From positions 124,001 through 188,000 of the forward strand of contig WION01000060.1 in assembly GCA_015039365.1 (NCBI GenBank): a DNA stretch of 64,000 nucleotides, given 5' to 3'. A model generated the notes under the pieces. That model ran no database searches and was not told the origin of the DNA. It saw only the letters and a program-made list of their open reading frames with translations. The stretch is from Amanita rubescens. Lineage: Eukaryota > Basidiomycota > Agaricomycetes > Agaricales > Amanitaceae. Of this stretch, positions 46,001 through 56,076 are shown one piece after another; position 1 is the stretch's first letter, and every line of letters starts with the position of its first letter. The translations under genes were made by a program, and so were the position numbers.

Positions 46001-46705
46001 AAAGCAGCTGACGGCAAACCCGAGAAGTGGAGCCAAGTCGCGCCATCCGTATTCTGGGCCGAGCGCATTACGATACACCCATCCACCGGTTACAGTCCAT
46101 ACTTCATCGCCCACGGAACCGAGCCGACACTGCCCCTCGACATCTCGGAAGCCACTTACCTCTGCCCGCCGATCACATCCGAGCTCTCGAGACAGGACTT
46201 GCTTGCCCACCGTGCCCGACAGCTACAGAAACGTCCGGCCGATCTCAAAATCATCCGCGACAAAGTCTACAAGTCCCGGCTTAACGCCGTTCGCAAGCTT
46301 GAGCAGCGCTTCCAGCATACGATCAAGAACTTCCGCTTCAAGAAGGGAGATTTAGTCCTCGTCCGTAATAACAAGATCGATATGGAACTCGATCGTAAAA
46401 CAAAACCCCGGTACCTCGGACCGATGGTCGTTATCCGGAAAACCCAAGGAGGATCGTATATACTCGCCGAGACCGATGGAACCCTTTCTAAGTTACGGTA
46501 CGCAGCCAAACGTTTAATTCCTTACCGATCACGCAGTATTGCACCGGGTGAGCGGCTTTCACAATTACTTAATAGATCCGATGAGGAGCTTTATACGATG
46601 ACACACGACTCGCCCGACGAAGCCTCCCTCGCTGACGGCGATGGTGATGGTTTCATTAATGAGGCACTAACGGAGGTCGATGACCTACCCGAGTCTGAAC
46701 TCTGA
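43025..46705 (+). CDS. Pol: reverse transcriptase, RNase H, integrase (LTR retrotransposon ORF2)
   Basis: The frame has 1,226 residues from an ATG at 43025 that overlaps the Gag end; translation is more likely by -1 frameshift at 43049-43055. The reverse transcriptase starts near residue 299 (L-R-I-V-H-D-L-Q-P-L-N), with D-L-F-V-G-F-D-Q and active-site F-V-D-D at about 402. RNase H begins near 571 (I-L-A-V-D-S-S-W-Y-A-V-G-Y). The integrase has an HHCC zinc finger (H-D-D-T-G-H-K-G...C-H-N-C), the catalytic triad H-M-D-T-M, V-T-D-N-G and V-E-R-R-H-F (about 886, 945, 980), and a GPY/F-like Y-L-G-P-M-V-V-I. No chromodomain is evident after it. No internal stop or frameshift is seen, in keeping with a young copy. 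Confidence 0.92.
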   Translation: MRSTYRQNGFLIVDESPTRRRDARNPQSPTKHVNNEELPNVHTTTPHIHDITPTTIFNQPTIANSADPDATTPTPETTDAPTVYTVGKGDNPYHLSEEHFLDMLTAPRMIGNILLPYNGHISTTELEFNFVPAAETLAYKKVANRIKPVATTLPEKFRIIRRIPSDPLADLPTLPTQPPDFTPGTRYTEERMQAQNINPTGFLTAEEEKLIHHLIRIHEEGFAWTEAEKGKFSDDYFDPVVIPTIEHVPWTLKNMPIPPGKYNEIVRIIKDKIASGVYEPSSSSYRSRWFCVYKKDGKSLRIVHDLQPLNAVTIKDSGQPPNVELLAESFGGYSCYATFDLFVGFDQRRLATESRDLTTFQTPLGTFRLTSIPMGYTNSMQIQHGDLTYILQDEIPHVTKPFVDDCPCKGPKTRYELPDGTFETIPENSGIRRFVWEHIQNINRVIQRVKHAGGTFSGKKSFFCIPEAIVVGHKCTYEGRLPDDSRIEKIRNWPIPESITEVRGFLGTMGTIRIYVKDYAEHARSLSELLRKGVEFEFIGHHIAAFENLKLIAINCSAIRGIDYESLLEVILAVDSSWYAVGYWLSQIGPDKKRYPNRYGSITFNEREQRYSQAKLELYGLFRALKATRIFIIGVKNLVVEVDAKYIKGMINNPDIQPNNTINRWIAGILLFDFKLRHVSAKKHTPADGLSRRRASEEDEPPDDSDPDDWIDEANAFCIEAANWTFKPHLTAACYATGTDGPDIFSRSEKQLARDADILRIEAYLKNPQRPPDMSADRFRQWLNKAKRFFIQGDRLWYRDDHRRHKLVILNDSKRLQIIQEAHDDTGHKGIFATRARIRDRFWWSSLDYDVKWYVRTCHNCQIRNAQRLHIPPTVPEPGGLFRIVHMDTMKMPASGGFTYITQARCSLSAWPEYKMLRSENATAIAKFIFEDILCRHGAIEVIVTDNGTPYVAALEVLRHRYGINHIRISPYNSQANGIVERRHFDVRESLIKAADGKPEKWSQVAPSVFWAERITIHPSTGYSPYFIAHGTEPTLPLDISEATYLCPPITSELSRQDLLAHRARQLQKRPADLKIIRDKVYKSRLNAVRKLEQRFQHTIKNFRFKKGDLVLVRNNKIDMELDRKTKPRYLGPMVVIRKTQGGSYILAETDGTLSKLRYAAKRLIPYRSRSIAPGERLSQLLNRSDEELYTMTHDSPDEASLADGDGDGFINEALTEVDDLPESEL
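43049..43055 (+). promoter_or_regulatory. Candidate -1 ribosomal frameshift site GGGTTTT
   Basis: Read in the Gag frame the sequence is acG GGT TTT taa, which fits the X XXY YYZ rule. The Pol frame is -1 relative to Gag and opens before this point, so a slip here gives a Gag-Pol fusion without other events. Confidence 0.6.
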
Positions 46706-46815
46706 ATGCTCCGAGGATATGCATATAGTTTTCGCTACAAAGTACAGGTACATTCGTTTAATCACTTCTTATTACAGGAGCCCGCGACGAGCACCGAACC
46801 CGAGTCCTCCGAATC

Positions 46816-48006
46816 CTACGCCTTGCCCTTGCCCTTGCCCTTGCCCTTGCTCTTCGCCTGGGGAACCTCCTCGGCCATCTCCTCCCTTAGCTCCTTCATG
46901 TCTGCCTGCAGGTCCTCCACCGACCGCTTGTAAAGGTCCTGGAATCTCGTCAGCTTCCTCTCCAGCCTGCCGATACGATCCTCATAGCCCGCCTTCGTCT
47001 TACCCGCTCCCGAACCGCCTTCAGAACCCGTCTCCACGTCACCGGCCTCCTTCAGATCCGTCTTGCTACGCCTACGCGGAGGTTGCTCCTCCGGACTACT
47101 CCCAACCTCGATCTTCCGTTTATCCGACCGAGACGGCGTCTTCACCGACGAGCCCGATACCCCAAGTGCGCCTACACCTCGCGCCAAGGACGACGGAATG
47201 CTCTTAGCAGCCGACGACGCGACGCTTGAGGATCGCACGACAGGAGCATCCGCACCAGGCATGGCGCACCTTACCTTCTTCGCTCGACAGAGATCGCATG
47301 CCGTATGGTCACCGGAGAAGACACAGGCCTTATTCAGCCTTACGCAAGTTTCGCAGCGCTGCGATTCGGGCATCAGCTGAGGGACCGCGACATAGTCCAT
47401 CACCAACGTACCTGTTGAAGGGAAATCAACTCTGAACCGACAGCCGGAGCGACCTTACTGCGTGTAGTACGAGGCCTCGGTGCAGGTCTCTTGAAATCGA
47501 CGACTGGCACTTCTGGGACAGTTTGACGGCCAGCAGGCGCACCCGCATGCGACGACCTTTCTAGGACGCTACTTCGCGCAACCGAACCGGAACTGATATG
47601 GCTCGCAGAGTCCTCTGGACGCAAACTCGCCCCGGAGGAGGACCTTGCCAGGTTCACCGTTGTACTAAGTTCTCGTAGACCGACGCCGAGCTTATCGTAC
47701 TGGACGAGGCCATCCGTGATGACTGAAACAAGCTTTGTCGTTGACCCCGCATCTGCAAGCTCCCGGCTATACGTCCGGATCTTCTCCTGGACACGATTAG
47801 TTTCCGCCAACGACAACGTACCCCTTACTCACCACGTCGTTCTTCGCCAGCTCTAGCCATTTCCGGACATCCCCCTCATTGCTCAAGTTTACTTCCCCCT
47901 CTGGCACATCCAGCAACCGCTCGCCAAACGCCTCGACGTGCTTGTCCAGCTTGCGCGCTATCAGCTTCGTGACACTGCTCCCACCGCCTGCGGATACGGC
48001 CGACAT
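46816..48006 (-). CDS. Antisense spliced accessory gene of the retrotransposon: Cys-rich, coiled-coil protein (369 aa)
   Basis: Runs against pol between its stop codon and the 3' LTR. Exons 47833-48006, 47412-47786 and 46816-47376 are all in phase 0 and join across introns with GTGAGT/TCCAG and GTACGT/CTCAG borders. The N-terminal third has W-L-E-L-A-K and helix-forming residues. The middle is Ser-rich. Exon 3 opens with R-C-E-T-C-V-R-L-N-K-A-C-V-F and then C-D-L-C-R-A-K-K-V-R-C, two C-x2-C...C sets like a Zn2Cys6 finger with an altered spacing. A basic P-P-R-R-R-S-K, a coiled coil (R-I-G-R-L-E-R-K-L-T-R-F) and a Lys-Gly tail follow. It may bind nucleic acid in the nucleus. Role in the element is unknown; antisense frames in this position are known from some plant gypsy elements. 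Confidence 0.7.
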
Positions 48007-48116
48007 GATTGTAGAAGAGGAAGAGAAGAACCCACCCTCCACTCCCCTCTATCTCTTATCGCCCTCTTATCTCCTCGGACCTGACCAGGAGGTCAGTATT
48101 AAAAGACCCCGGGAGG

Positions 48117-48603
48117 TGTAACGAGCCGGTTCCGGCTACGTTGGAACCGAACACCGAAGCGCACCGCATTCCGATTCTCGGCATCACATCACGCATCACG
48201 GAAGCTTCCGAAGTCAAACCTTCGCGCCAACGACCTTCGGCCACATTCCGACAGGGCCATTCCCGCAACTTGAGCGATATTCGAACGCAACGGGGCACCT
48301 AGACGCGCACGGACCAACGGACTCGGAGGAAGGTTCGTCGCAGGTAAGCCTCATGTCCTCGTAGTATATATACGGCATTGTCTGTAGTAGTTGGACATCG
48401 AATATACAGCCGGTCTCACTTCCGCTCTCTTTCTCGTTCCCTTGCGTCCGATTTCCGTTCTCCTTCTCGCTCGGTGACTCGGTCACCGTTCCGTTCCTTC
48501 TCCTTCGCTCTCGGCACTCTATCGCACTTAAGCACATCGGTCAGACCTCCGTAGCCCCTTTGGCCGAACACTGTTCCACGTCGGCCTTCTCTTTATTGTT
48601 TCA
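48117..48603 (+). repeat. 3' LTR
   Basis: 487 bp. Preceded by purine-rich GGGAGG as polypurine tract candidate. Followed by the right GCGT target copy. Confidence 0.95.
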
Positions 48604-49146
48604 GCGTTTACACAGCTTCTGGACAAAGTCCGCATTGGGGAGACTGTTGATACTAAAGGGCCTCTGGGCGAATACGAATACCTCGGTGATGGCTATTACA
48701 ACCTATTGCACCAGCCGAAACGCTACGCGCAACACATCTGTATGATTGCAGGTGGAACAGGTATCACCCCCATGTGGCAGGTCCTAGCAGCACTTGACAA
48801 CGACCGCAACATGCCCTTCGTTTCGCTCATTTATTGCGCCCGCTACATCACGGACCTTGTTCTGGTCGATGAAATCGAGGAACTGAAACTGCGGAAACCT
48901 GACCGGCTTGGGGTGCATTACGTGCTGTCTCAGCCACCTCCTTGCGACTGGAAGGGGGGCAGAGGTCGGCTGAAAGCCACGGAAATAGCAGATCGATTAT
49001 TTCCTTTTGCAGATTCAAACGCGCGGGACACGGACAAGCTCGTTCTGATGTGTGCTTCGGACGAGATGGTCAAGCAATGTTGTAGGCCGATCATTTCCGA
49101 CCTGATGGGCAATGAATTTGCGTCCAACAATATCTTTGTCTTCTGA
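48604..49146 (+). pseudogene. niaD: Nitrate reductase, 3' part (FAD/NAD(P)H domains after the insertion)
   Basis: Starts with the second copy of the GCGT target and continues the frame broken at 40116. It reads T-Q-L-L-D-K-V-R-I-G-E, K-G-P-L-G-E-Y-E-Y (FAD/hinge), then I-A-G-G-T-G-I-T-P-M-W-Q-V (NAD(P)H-binding glycine motif) and a C-terminal L-V-L-M-C-A-S-D-E-M, where the family usually has C-G-P-x-x-M. It ends F-V-F, the normal position. It carries no start of its own; expression could come only from readthrough from the 3' LTR. The residues are otherwise well conserved, with no other lesion. Confidence 0.92.
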
Positions 49147-49423
49147 TATGTATCACCCTAGATAAAGTTTATCTTCTTGCCAAGAATTGATTGTACGATA
49201 TATATATAGAAAGAGATTTTGTGGGAAGCTCTTCATTCAGTTGAATTAGTGCAAGGAACAGACATTAAATAGTCTCCTTGCCTTATATAAATATGTATAT
49301 CAAAGTAGAACGTACGAGATGATTGGACGATAAGAACAGGTGCCTGTCGGCTACGCGAATCAAATCCAGTACCTGGGTCCACTTCAGCCCCCCACCCCAC
49401 ACGCCAATCTATCTCCCTTCACC
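49147..49423. promoter_or_regulatory. Short interval between nitrate reductase and nitrite reductase
   Basis: 277 bp containing TATATATATAG near 49200 and a second AT-rich stretch near 49288. It should hold the nitrate reductase terminator and the nitrite reductase promoter; no specific sites assigned. Confidence 0.4.
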
Positions 49424-52400
49424 ATGTGCTTCGACATCACTGGCGACACGGAGCGCGACACCATCGTGGTCGTCGGCCTGGGCATGGTCGCCCTTTCGTT
49501 TATAGAGAAAATCAAAGAGTACGATACGGACCAAGTGTACCAAATAAAAGTATTTTCCGAGGAACCACACGGTGAGAGCCCCCAAAGCCGTCAAACGAGC
49601 CCAACTCATGCTTCAACATAGTGGCATACAACCGTGTAGGCCTCACACAGTTCTTTTCGCACCGCAGCAAAGAGCAACAGTATATGCAACCTCGTTCCTG
49701 GTACGAGGAGCAAGGGGTTCACGTATTTCTTGACGATCCCGTCTTGGAAATAAACCATGCAGCGCAGCGCGTCCGTGTACGGAATTCTGGCTGGGTAAAT
49801 TACAACATTCTCGTCTTAGCCACAGGCTCTTCCGCCCCCGTACCGCCAAACGTCCCCCTCGAGCCCACGAGAGGCATCTTTGTGTATCGCACCCTCCAAG
49901 ACCTCGACGATATCATTGGTTGGTCCCAACAGAACCACGTCAAGCACGCATCAGTAGTCGGCGGGGGCCTTTTAGGTCTTGAAGCGGCGAAAGCAGCAAA
50001 AGATCTCGGTCTGGACGTAACCATATGCGAGAGATCAAACCGGATAATGTCTCGACAACTCGACGTGGAGGCTTCAAACATGCTTATGGAGGAAATCACC
50101 AAGCTTGGGCTGGTCGCTAGCATCCAGGATTGCCCGCGCGAGCTGGTCTGGGACGAAACCCATGGATGGGTCAAAGGCGCAAAGATGACAAGTGAGAGGT
50201 ATATGGAAACGCAGATGTTGATCTATGCAATTGGTATCCGGGCGCGTGACGAGCTAGCCAATACTTGTCCGAGACTGGCGAAACCCGTACGTGGAGGAGG
50301 TTTCGCGGTAAACGAGCGTATGGAGACATCCCTACCCAATGTGTATGCGATTGGTGAATGTGCCTCGTTCGCGGATACGACGTACGGTTTGGTTGCTCCA
50401 GGTTACGAGTAAGTCATAGTTTGTTCCCTTTCCAAAGACACTACTCAGTTATCCTCAGCATGGCAGAAGTCGTGGCGCGCAACCTGACAACAAGACGCTT
50501 TGAAAGTCGCAAGGCGGCCTTTAAAGGCTCAGACATGTCCACCAAACTTAAATTGCTCGGTGTCCACGTCGCGAGCTTTGGCGACTACTTCGCAGACGAG
50601 TCCAAAGCGCGGGCGCTCGTGTACCGCGATCCGTTTAGTGCGGTGTACAAAAAGTACGTGTTCACCAAGGACGGCAAGCGCTTGCTTGGCGGTATGATGG
50701 TGGGGGACACGACCGACTACGCCAAGTTACTTGCGCTCGTTCGAGCAGGCCAGCAATTACAGTCTCCTCCGTCAGAGCTTATTCTAGGCGTAAAGTCAAG
50801 CAAGGAAGACGTGCAGGGAGCAGATGCCTTACCAGACGAGACGCAGATTTGTTCGTGCAATAATGTGACCAAGGGCCAATTGCGTAAGGTGATCTGCGAG
50901 AAAAAGTGTGAGAACGTGGATCAGGTCAAGTCGTTCTCAAAAGCGGGCATGGGATGTGGAGGATGCATACCTCAAGTCCAAGAGGTGAGTATTGCATCAG
51001 TGTTCCAGTCATGTCGCGTAACTGTCCATCCAATTCTAAACTTGGTAGATATTCGAAGCGGAACTTCGGTCCACGGGCCAGACAATCAGTAAAGCCATGT
51101 GTGCCCACTTCAGGTACAGCCGTTCCGAGTTGTTTACCATCGGCAAAATCAAACAGCTCAAGACGTTCGAAGCCTTCTTCCTCGAGACCGGCGCTGTCAA
51201 TCCATCCCCATCCGACTCGGAAGAAACGAACGGCTGCGAAGTCTGTAAACCCGCGATTGCGAGCATTCTCGCTGGCCTTTGGAACGAACACATCTTGAAT
51301 CCCGGTCTCCGCTCGTTACAAGACACGAATGACAGGTATCTCGCTAACATCCAACGTGGCGGACTGTACAGCATCATACCCCGTATCGCCGCGGGTGAAG
51401 TGACTCCACAGAAGCTCTCTGCCATTGCGGACGTTGCTACGGAATTTAACCTGTACACCAAAATTACAGGCGCTCAACGCATAGATTTGAGTAAGCGATA
51501 AGTATCGGCGTCTAAAAACGGTTGACTGAATGTAGCCGATGTCAGTGGGCGCACATAAACAAGATCTGCCTTTCATCTGGGAGAAGCTCGTTGATGCAGG
51601 GTTTGAGAGCGGCCATGCATATGGAAAGGCATTGCGTGCCGTGAAGAGCTGTGTAGGCACAGCGTGGTGTCGCTACGGCCAGCAAGACTCCGTTGGGTTC
51701 GCTATCAAGCTTGAGAACAGGTACAAGGGCATCCGATCGCCCCATAAGTTAAAAGGAGGCGTTTCTGGTTGTATTCGTGAATGTGCAGAAGCCCAAGTAG
51801 GTTTTGTCATCATGATTGTCGCATATAATATGCTTAACCACATGGTGACAGGGAAAGGACTTTGGATGCATCGCGACAGACAAAGGCTACAACGTGTACG
51901 TCTGCGGGAATGGAGGTTCCAAGCCCAAACACGCTGAACTGCTTGTTGCGGACGTTCCCGAGGAGAAAGCAATTCAGTACCTCGACCGATTCCTCATGTA
52001 TTATATCATGACGGCAGACAAGCTGACGCGCACTGCTCGGTGGCTCGAAAAGATGGAAGGCGGGATAAGCTACCTGCGAAAAGTTGTCGTTGATGACCAT
52101 CTGAACATCGGTAAACAACTCGAAGAACACATGCAACAGCTGATTGGTGCGTACCAATGTGAATGGACAACAGTCGTTCGCGATCCAGCGCGCCGGAAGG
52201 ACTTTGAGGAGTTTGTGAATTCTTCGGAGAAGGAACCCGCTGTAATTGGGATGATAGAGGAACGTGGGCAGCGTCGTCCAGTTGATTGGCCCAAGGAAGT
52301 GCCGCCTATGCCGAAATTGCAGGATATTTCAAACGTTGAGAATAACATGTCGTGGGTCCAAGTAGGCGCAACAGATCAGTTCCCTAGAGACGAAGGTCGG

Positions 52401-52814
52401 GTGGTCCGCATTGGAAAGGCGCAGATTGCCGTTTTTCAAACAAGCGGTCCCAAATGGTACGCGACGCAAAACATGTGTCCTCATAAACGCGCGCTCGTGC
52501 TTGCATCGGGGATCTTAGGCACGAACAGCCAACGGAGACCGTACGTCTCCTGCCCGATGCATAAAAAGAACTTTGATATTGGAACGGGCGAATGTCTTGT
52601 GCCTGGGGAAGAAGATAAGTATAAGCTTGCTACGTTCGATGTCAAAGTGGAGGACGGACAAGTAAACTTGTTCCTTCCGCCTGCTGATATCTTGGATAAG
52701 GCGCTTGGGACCGGGCATACGATTGTAGTGGAAAAAGTTCTCAAGGGCGATAACAACAAAATAACGAGGAGGCGCCTGGTTGCGCTGGAGGTATGTGCGT
52801 TGACAAAGCTCTAG
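49424..52814 (+). CDS. niiA: Assimilatory nitrite reductase, NAD(P)H-dependent, with C-terminal Rieske domain
   Basis: Reduces nitrite to ammonium in the cytosol with FAD, 2Fe-2S, 4Fe-4S and sirohaem. First exon is 49424-49571, the second starts at 49622; further introns lie near 50410, 50985, 51500 and 51800. An N-terminal FAD domain (T-I-V-V-V-G-L-G-M-V-A; I-L-V-L-A-T-G-S) is followed by a pyridine-nucleotide segment (V-V-G-G-G-L-L-G-L-E-A-A). A BFD-like 2Fe-2S motif comes next (I-C-S-C-N-N-V, G-M-G-C-G-G-C). The sirohaem/4Fe-4S cysteines are in S-C-V-G-T-A-W-C-R-Y and V-S-G-C-I-R-E-C-A-E-A-Q. The Rieske-like domain has C-P-H-K-R and C-P-M-H-K. A little over 1,000 residues, all cofactor ligands present. 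The gene follows nitrate reductase in the same direction, the usual fungal cluster arrangement. Confidence 0.93.
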
Positions 52815-52983
52815 AGTGGTAGTCAGTTATGTAAATTCGAGCGGCGTTTAAAAATGAGCAGAGTGCGGAGTTTTAAATGTGACTTTGCCGAATGTGCCGA
52901 GTTCTTACTATATTGAGTGCTCCACGATGACCTCACGAACAATGCAAGCAATATAAAATCTCTCGTCTTTCTGAAACAAGACA

Positions 52984-53668
52984 ATGTCTGAATCTCAACC
53001 GCCAAGCTATGAATCCAGCGAGTCTACTCACACAGAAACTAGCCATCCTTCTGAGTCGCACCAACCAGGCTCAACCGGAACGGGATTAGGTGAACGATTC
53101 ATGTGAGTTCGTATTATTTCAAACGGACAAAAGACTCTACGTACAAAGCGACTCCAGGGGGGCCATGGGTGCTATCCACGGCGCAGGAGAGAATCTCCGA
53201 GGAAATGTTATCGGTGCTTTGGATACGCTTTTCGGCGGAAAGAATGAGGAAGAAGCCCGTCGAGTTGCGCAGAAAGGACAGGAGGAGATGCATTCGGGAG
53301 TACAAAGGATGAAGGGCAGGTCGAAGGATGCGAGGGAGACTACGGCGGCGGAGGGACAGCCTCAGCCGCGAGTGCAAGAGCCTCATGAACAGGCCTCATC
53401 GCAGGAGCAACCGACTCGACCGACTCAACAGGTACAGCCTCCCCCGCAGGCACAACCACAAGGGCAACCCGTTCAGATGAGAGAAGGGCAGCCCCAGTCG
53501 GAAGTGCCACAAAAGCAAGTGGATGAACGACAGGCCCAGCAAGAACCTCCGCAACCTGTATCTGAGAGAGCAGGAGGGGAAGGACCGGAGCAGACGGGTG
53601 TTGTCGACGCGCCAGGAAACGTCGATGCTGGACGAGATGAGCAGAAGATCCCTGCAACGTCATCTTAG
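52984..53668 (+). CDS. CsbD-like small stress-type protein with Gln/Pro-rich tail (209 aa)
   Basis: Exons 52984-53102 and 53158-53668 join through a GTGAGT/TCCAG intron; the split Met codon keeps the frame. The core G-A-M-G-A-I-H-G-A-G-E-N-L-R-G-N-V-I-G-A-L-D resembles the short helical repeats of CsbD-like and related basidiomycete proteins. A charged Q-K-G-Q-E-E-M-H-S-G-V helix follows. From about residue 110 the protein is low-complexity, rich in Gln, Pro and Glu, and probably disordered. No enzymatic motif. The function of such proteins is mostly unknown; stress response is suggested for bacterial CsbD. A similar 3' flank (CAGTAACGTATTT...ATTCGA) recurs near 54330. Confidence 0.6.
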
Positions 53669-54671
53669 GCATGGCTCAGTAACGTATTTTCATTCGAAAT
53701 GTTCTATTGCATAATAAGCTGTGTACGCGTAGCTCCGACTTGGTGATCAATATAGCTCTGTAAGTTACGCGATAAGGGATTACCGACTTGAAGACGGTCG
53801 AGCACCGCGGATGTCAAAGCCGGTTCCACCTGTCAGTGGTTCATGCGCTCTGGAAGCGGGGTCTGAGGCACGAGTTGAGAACTTCTTTGATGCGACGTTT
53901 TGGTGGAAAACGTGAAGAGGTGACTTTTCTCGCGGAAGGGATGAGAGGGGATACAAAATGGATAGGGTGAGAAGGTTGGTCGAGTTGAAGGAGGCGAGGC
54001 CTTGGGAGTGCGATGACAGAGGAGCAACTCCACGGACATCCGCAAGAGCAAGAACTTGCACTGGCCAGAGTAAAACTGGTCCTCAAGTCACCCCTGCCGC
54101 AACCTACGTCCAGCTCATTCTTTGCCGTTTCCTTCTTCCACACCCCCGGCTTCCCTCTTTTAACTCCCCTTCCGGTAAACCCTTCAAACGTTTTCCCTCC
54201 TTCAATCCCTCCGAGACCAATGGGATGTTGAGGAATGTTTCGAAGTGTTTGCCGCTCCTAACGAATAAAGAACAATATACGAAGAAGCTCTGGTGGTTCT
54301 TGCATGAAGTGATCGGGAATGGATCAGTAACGTATTTTTATTCGATATACTCCTTTGCTCTACTAGTTTCGCAGTGCGGGACGCGAATCGCAGTGCGAGG
54401 CAGTGAGCTAGAAACGCAAGCATTACGATTCATCTACCTATGATCGGCGTAACTGATTAGGTGTCCATGACGGATAAAAAAGTAAATGATTGAACGACCG
54501 TATCCAACTATCTCCGTGTTTGATCATGATGGATGACAACCAGTCGGGGAACAAATCGACTATCATTCGCCTATACCCTGAAACCCGGAGGTCGTGGGCT
54601 TAAATGCGAACAGTCTTCCTTCAATTCAATCGAGGCAGGCCCTCGAAAACTACCATCCTAACATTCACAAC
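53669..54671. other. Intergenic, with an echo of the CsbD-like gene's 3' flank
   Basis: TCAGTAACGTATTTTCATTCG at 53677 returns as TCAGTAACGTATTTTTATTCG near 54326. This suggests a duplicated and decayed copy between them, but I find no coding remains. Confidence 0.35.
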
Positions 54672-55235
54672 ATGCAACTTTCTTTCATCTTCATCCTCCC
54701 CCCCCTCATCTCTACCGCATTCGCCCCACCGCCGCGTATCTTGGACAACAACATCCAAGCCATCTCAGTATGTTCTTTCCTACCTTGTACCTGCCAACTT
54801 GTTCCATTAAATTTTACCTAGGAACGAGACCGTTGGAACCTCCCAACATCAGTGGATAAGCTTCCAAAGCATGTTGAATCAAATCTACTTCTCCCTTGCT
54901 TGAAGTCTCGTGGGGCGCAAATAGCAGGCAAATGGTCGGATCCTACATACAGATTGAAGGAAGCATACGGTGGTCATAGCGCCATGTTCAAAACAATAAG
55001 ACGTAATCCGAAGCAGGCGGAGGAACAGAAAAGAGGGTTCATCCATGAGGCCGTTTATCTCGAAGGAGAAGGCATGTTGCTTGCGTGCGCAGAGAACCCA
55101 ATGTTGTATTTCCTGGTCATAAAGGACGATGGTTATGAAGATGTCAGTCTCACAACACAGAAGATGAAGGCTCTCGGTAAGGCCGCTCGTAAAAGTATTG
55201 ATGAAAAATATGGCGAGGGCTTTGTAAACTGGTGA
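54672..55235 (+). CDS. Small secreted protein, family A member 1 (169 aa)
   Basis: Exon 1 54672-54767 encodes a signal peptide and short spacer (MQLSFIFILPPLISTAFA, then D-N-N-I-Q-A-I-S). Exon 2 54822-55235 follows a GTATGT/CCTAG intron, phase 0. The mature part contains F-I-H-E-A-V-Y-L-E-G-E-G-M-L-L-A and Y-F-L-V-I-K-D-D-G. These align with H-E-G-A-Y-L-W-K-E-G-M-L-F-A and Y-I-F-I-I-K-N-V in the gene at 63400, and more weakly with the two minus-strand members. A GTGAGT right at the stop (55232) and an acceptor near 55291 allow an alternative last exon ending about 55363. No known domain. Secretion is predicted from the N terminus; an effector-like role would be speculation. Confidence 0.6.
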
Positions 55236-56076
55236 GTGTATCGGTTTGACAGTGATTTGTGGGATATAGTGTGAGCATTTTTTGGTGGTAGGAATTTGAA
55301 TATGAACCTTCTACTCAAGCCGACTGGCAATGAAGCCCGCCCCTGGAAGGGGATCTATATTTGAACGGTACCTGGCTGGATTGCGTCACGCATATATGGG
55401 AACCGGAGGTAGCGTTTTAGATGGCGAAGATTCAATGTATGCGCAAGGAGGTTTGTTGCTAGTCGAGTGTATAGTACATTCGCCCGTGGTTGCGGAGAAA
55501 ATCGGGTTAGCGTTGCAGAACATTCGGCGTTGGTGCTTGCATGAGCGACGAACGAGAATTGAGGGCAGCTCACTAAAATTCAGACCGGTTCTCACGTTCT
55601 TGCTTTGCCGCATGCAAGGAGCGGTCATACGGAAATTACTCAGAAGCAATCTCCGAGCAGGCGCATTTCAATTAGTGTGGTCTTGGCGGCACACTCGGGT
55701 TTGCCGACGAGTCTGCTGGTAGCACGACAGTACTGGTCACTGCATAGGCGATGATAAGCCTGAGCGTACTCCTGCCATCTCGCTTCCTCCAACCCCTCCA
55801 ACCCCAGAGGGACAAGCGAGTATCACCAACTCGCTGGTAATGCAGATGTAGGACAAGAGCCTAAGCCCGCGACATTAGCCTAGGCTTAAACGTTCAGTAT
55901 GTCAGTCCGGTAGTTTTCAATTCAAAATATCCGGTAATTGTAAACCGCAACGATATATTTACTATAAGTAGCCGCCACCCTTTCCTAATTACAGCCGCCA
56001 AGAATAACCTGAAGTCATGTCAAAAAGCGACCCTAACGGCCGTATTGGATTACAGACCGATTAATGGTGCGCCGTC
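55236..56076. other. Intergenic, possible extra exon of the preceding gene
   Basis: 55292-55363 could be a further exon of the gene at 54672. A frame at 55330-55722 reads like protein for about 55 residues (GSIFERYLAGLRHAYMGTGG onward) but overlaps this and has no family I know. Confidence 0.3.

Larger units (their letters stand above)
40117..48603 (+). mobile_element. Full-length Ty3/gypsy LTR retrotransposon (8,487 bp) inserted in nitrate reductase
   Basis: Two 487-bp direct repeats begin TGTAACGAGCC and end ATTGTTTCA. They flank gag, protease, reverse transcriptase, RNase H and integrase in Ty3/gypsy order and a GCGT target duplication surrounds the whole. A candidate primer-binding site beginning TGGAGCCC lies 2 bp after the left LTR, and a purine-rich GGGAGG directly precedes the right LTR. 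The LTRs differ at one site only (C at 40593, T at 48593). Both main reading frames are open with catalytic motifs present, so the copy may be active. An antisense spliced gene occupies 46816-48006. Confidence 0.95.

Noticed and set aside
48214..48537. 107-residue minus-strand frame in the LTR (also 40214-40537)
   Set aside because: Duplicated simply because both LTRs contain it; low-complexity and crosses the promoter region, no family resemblance.
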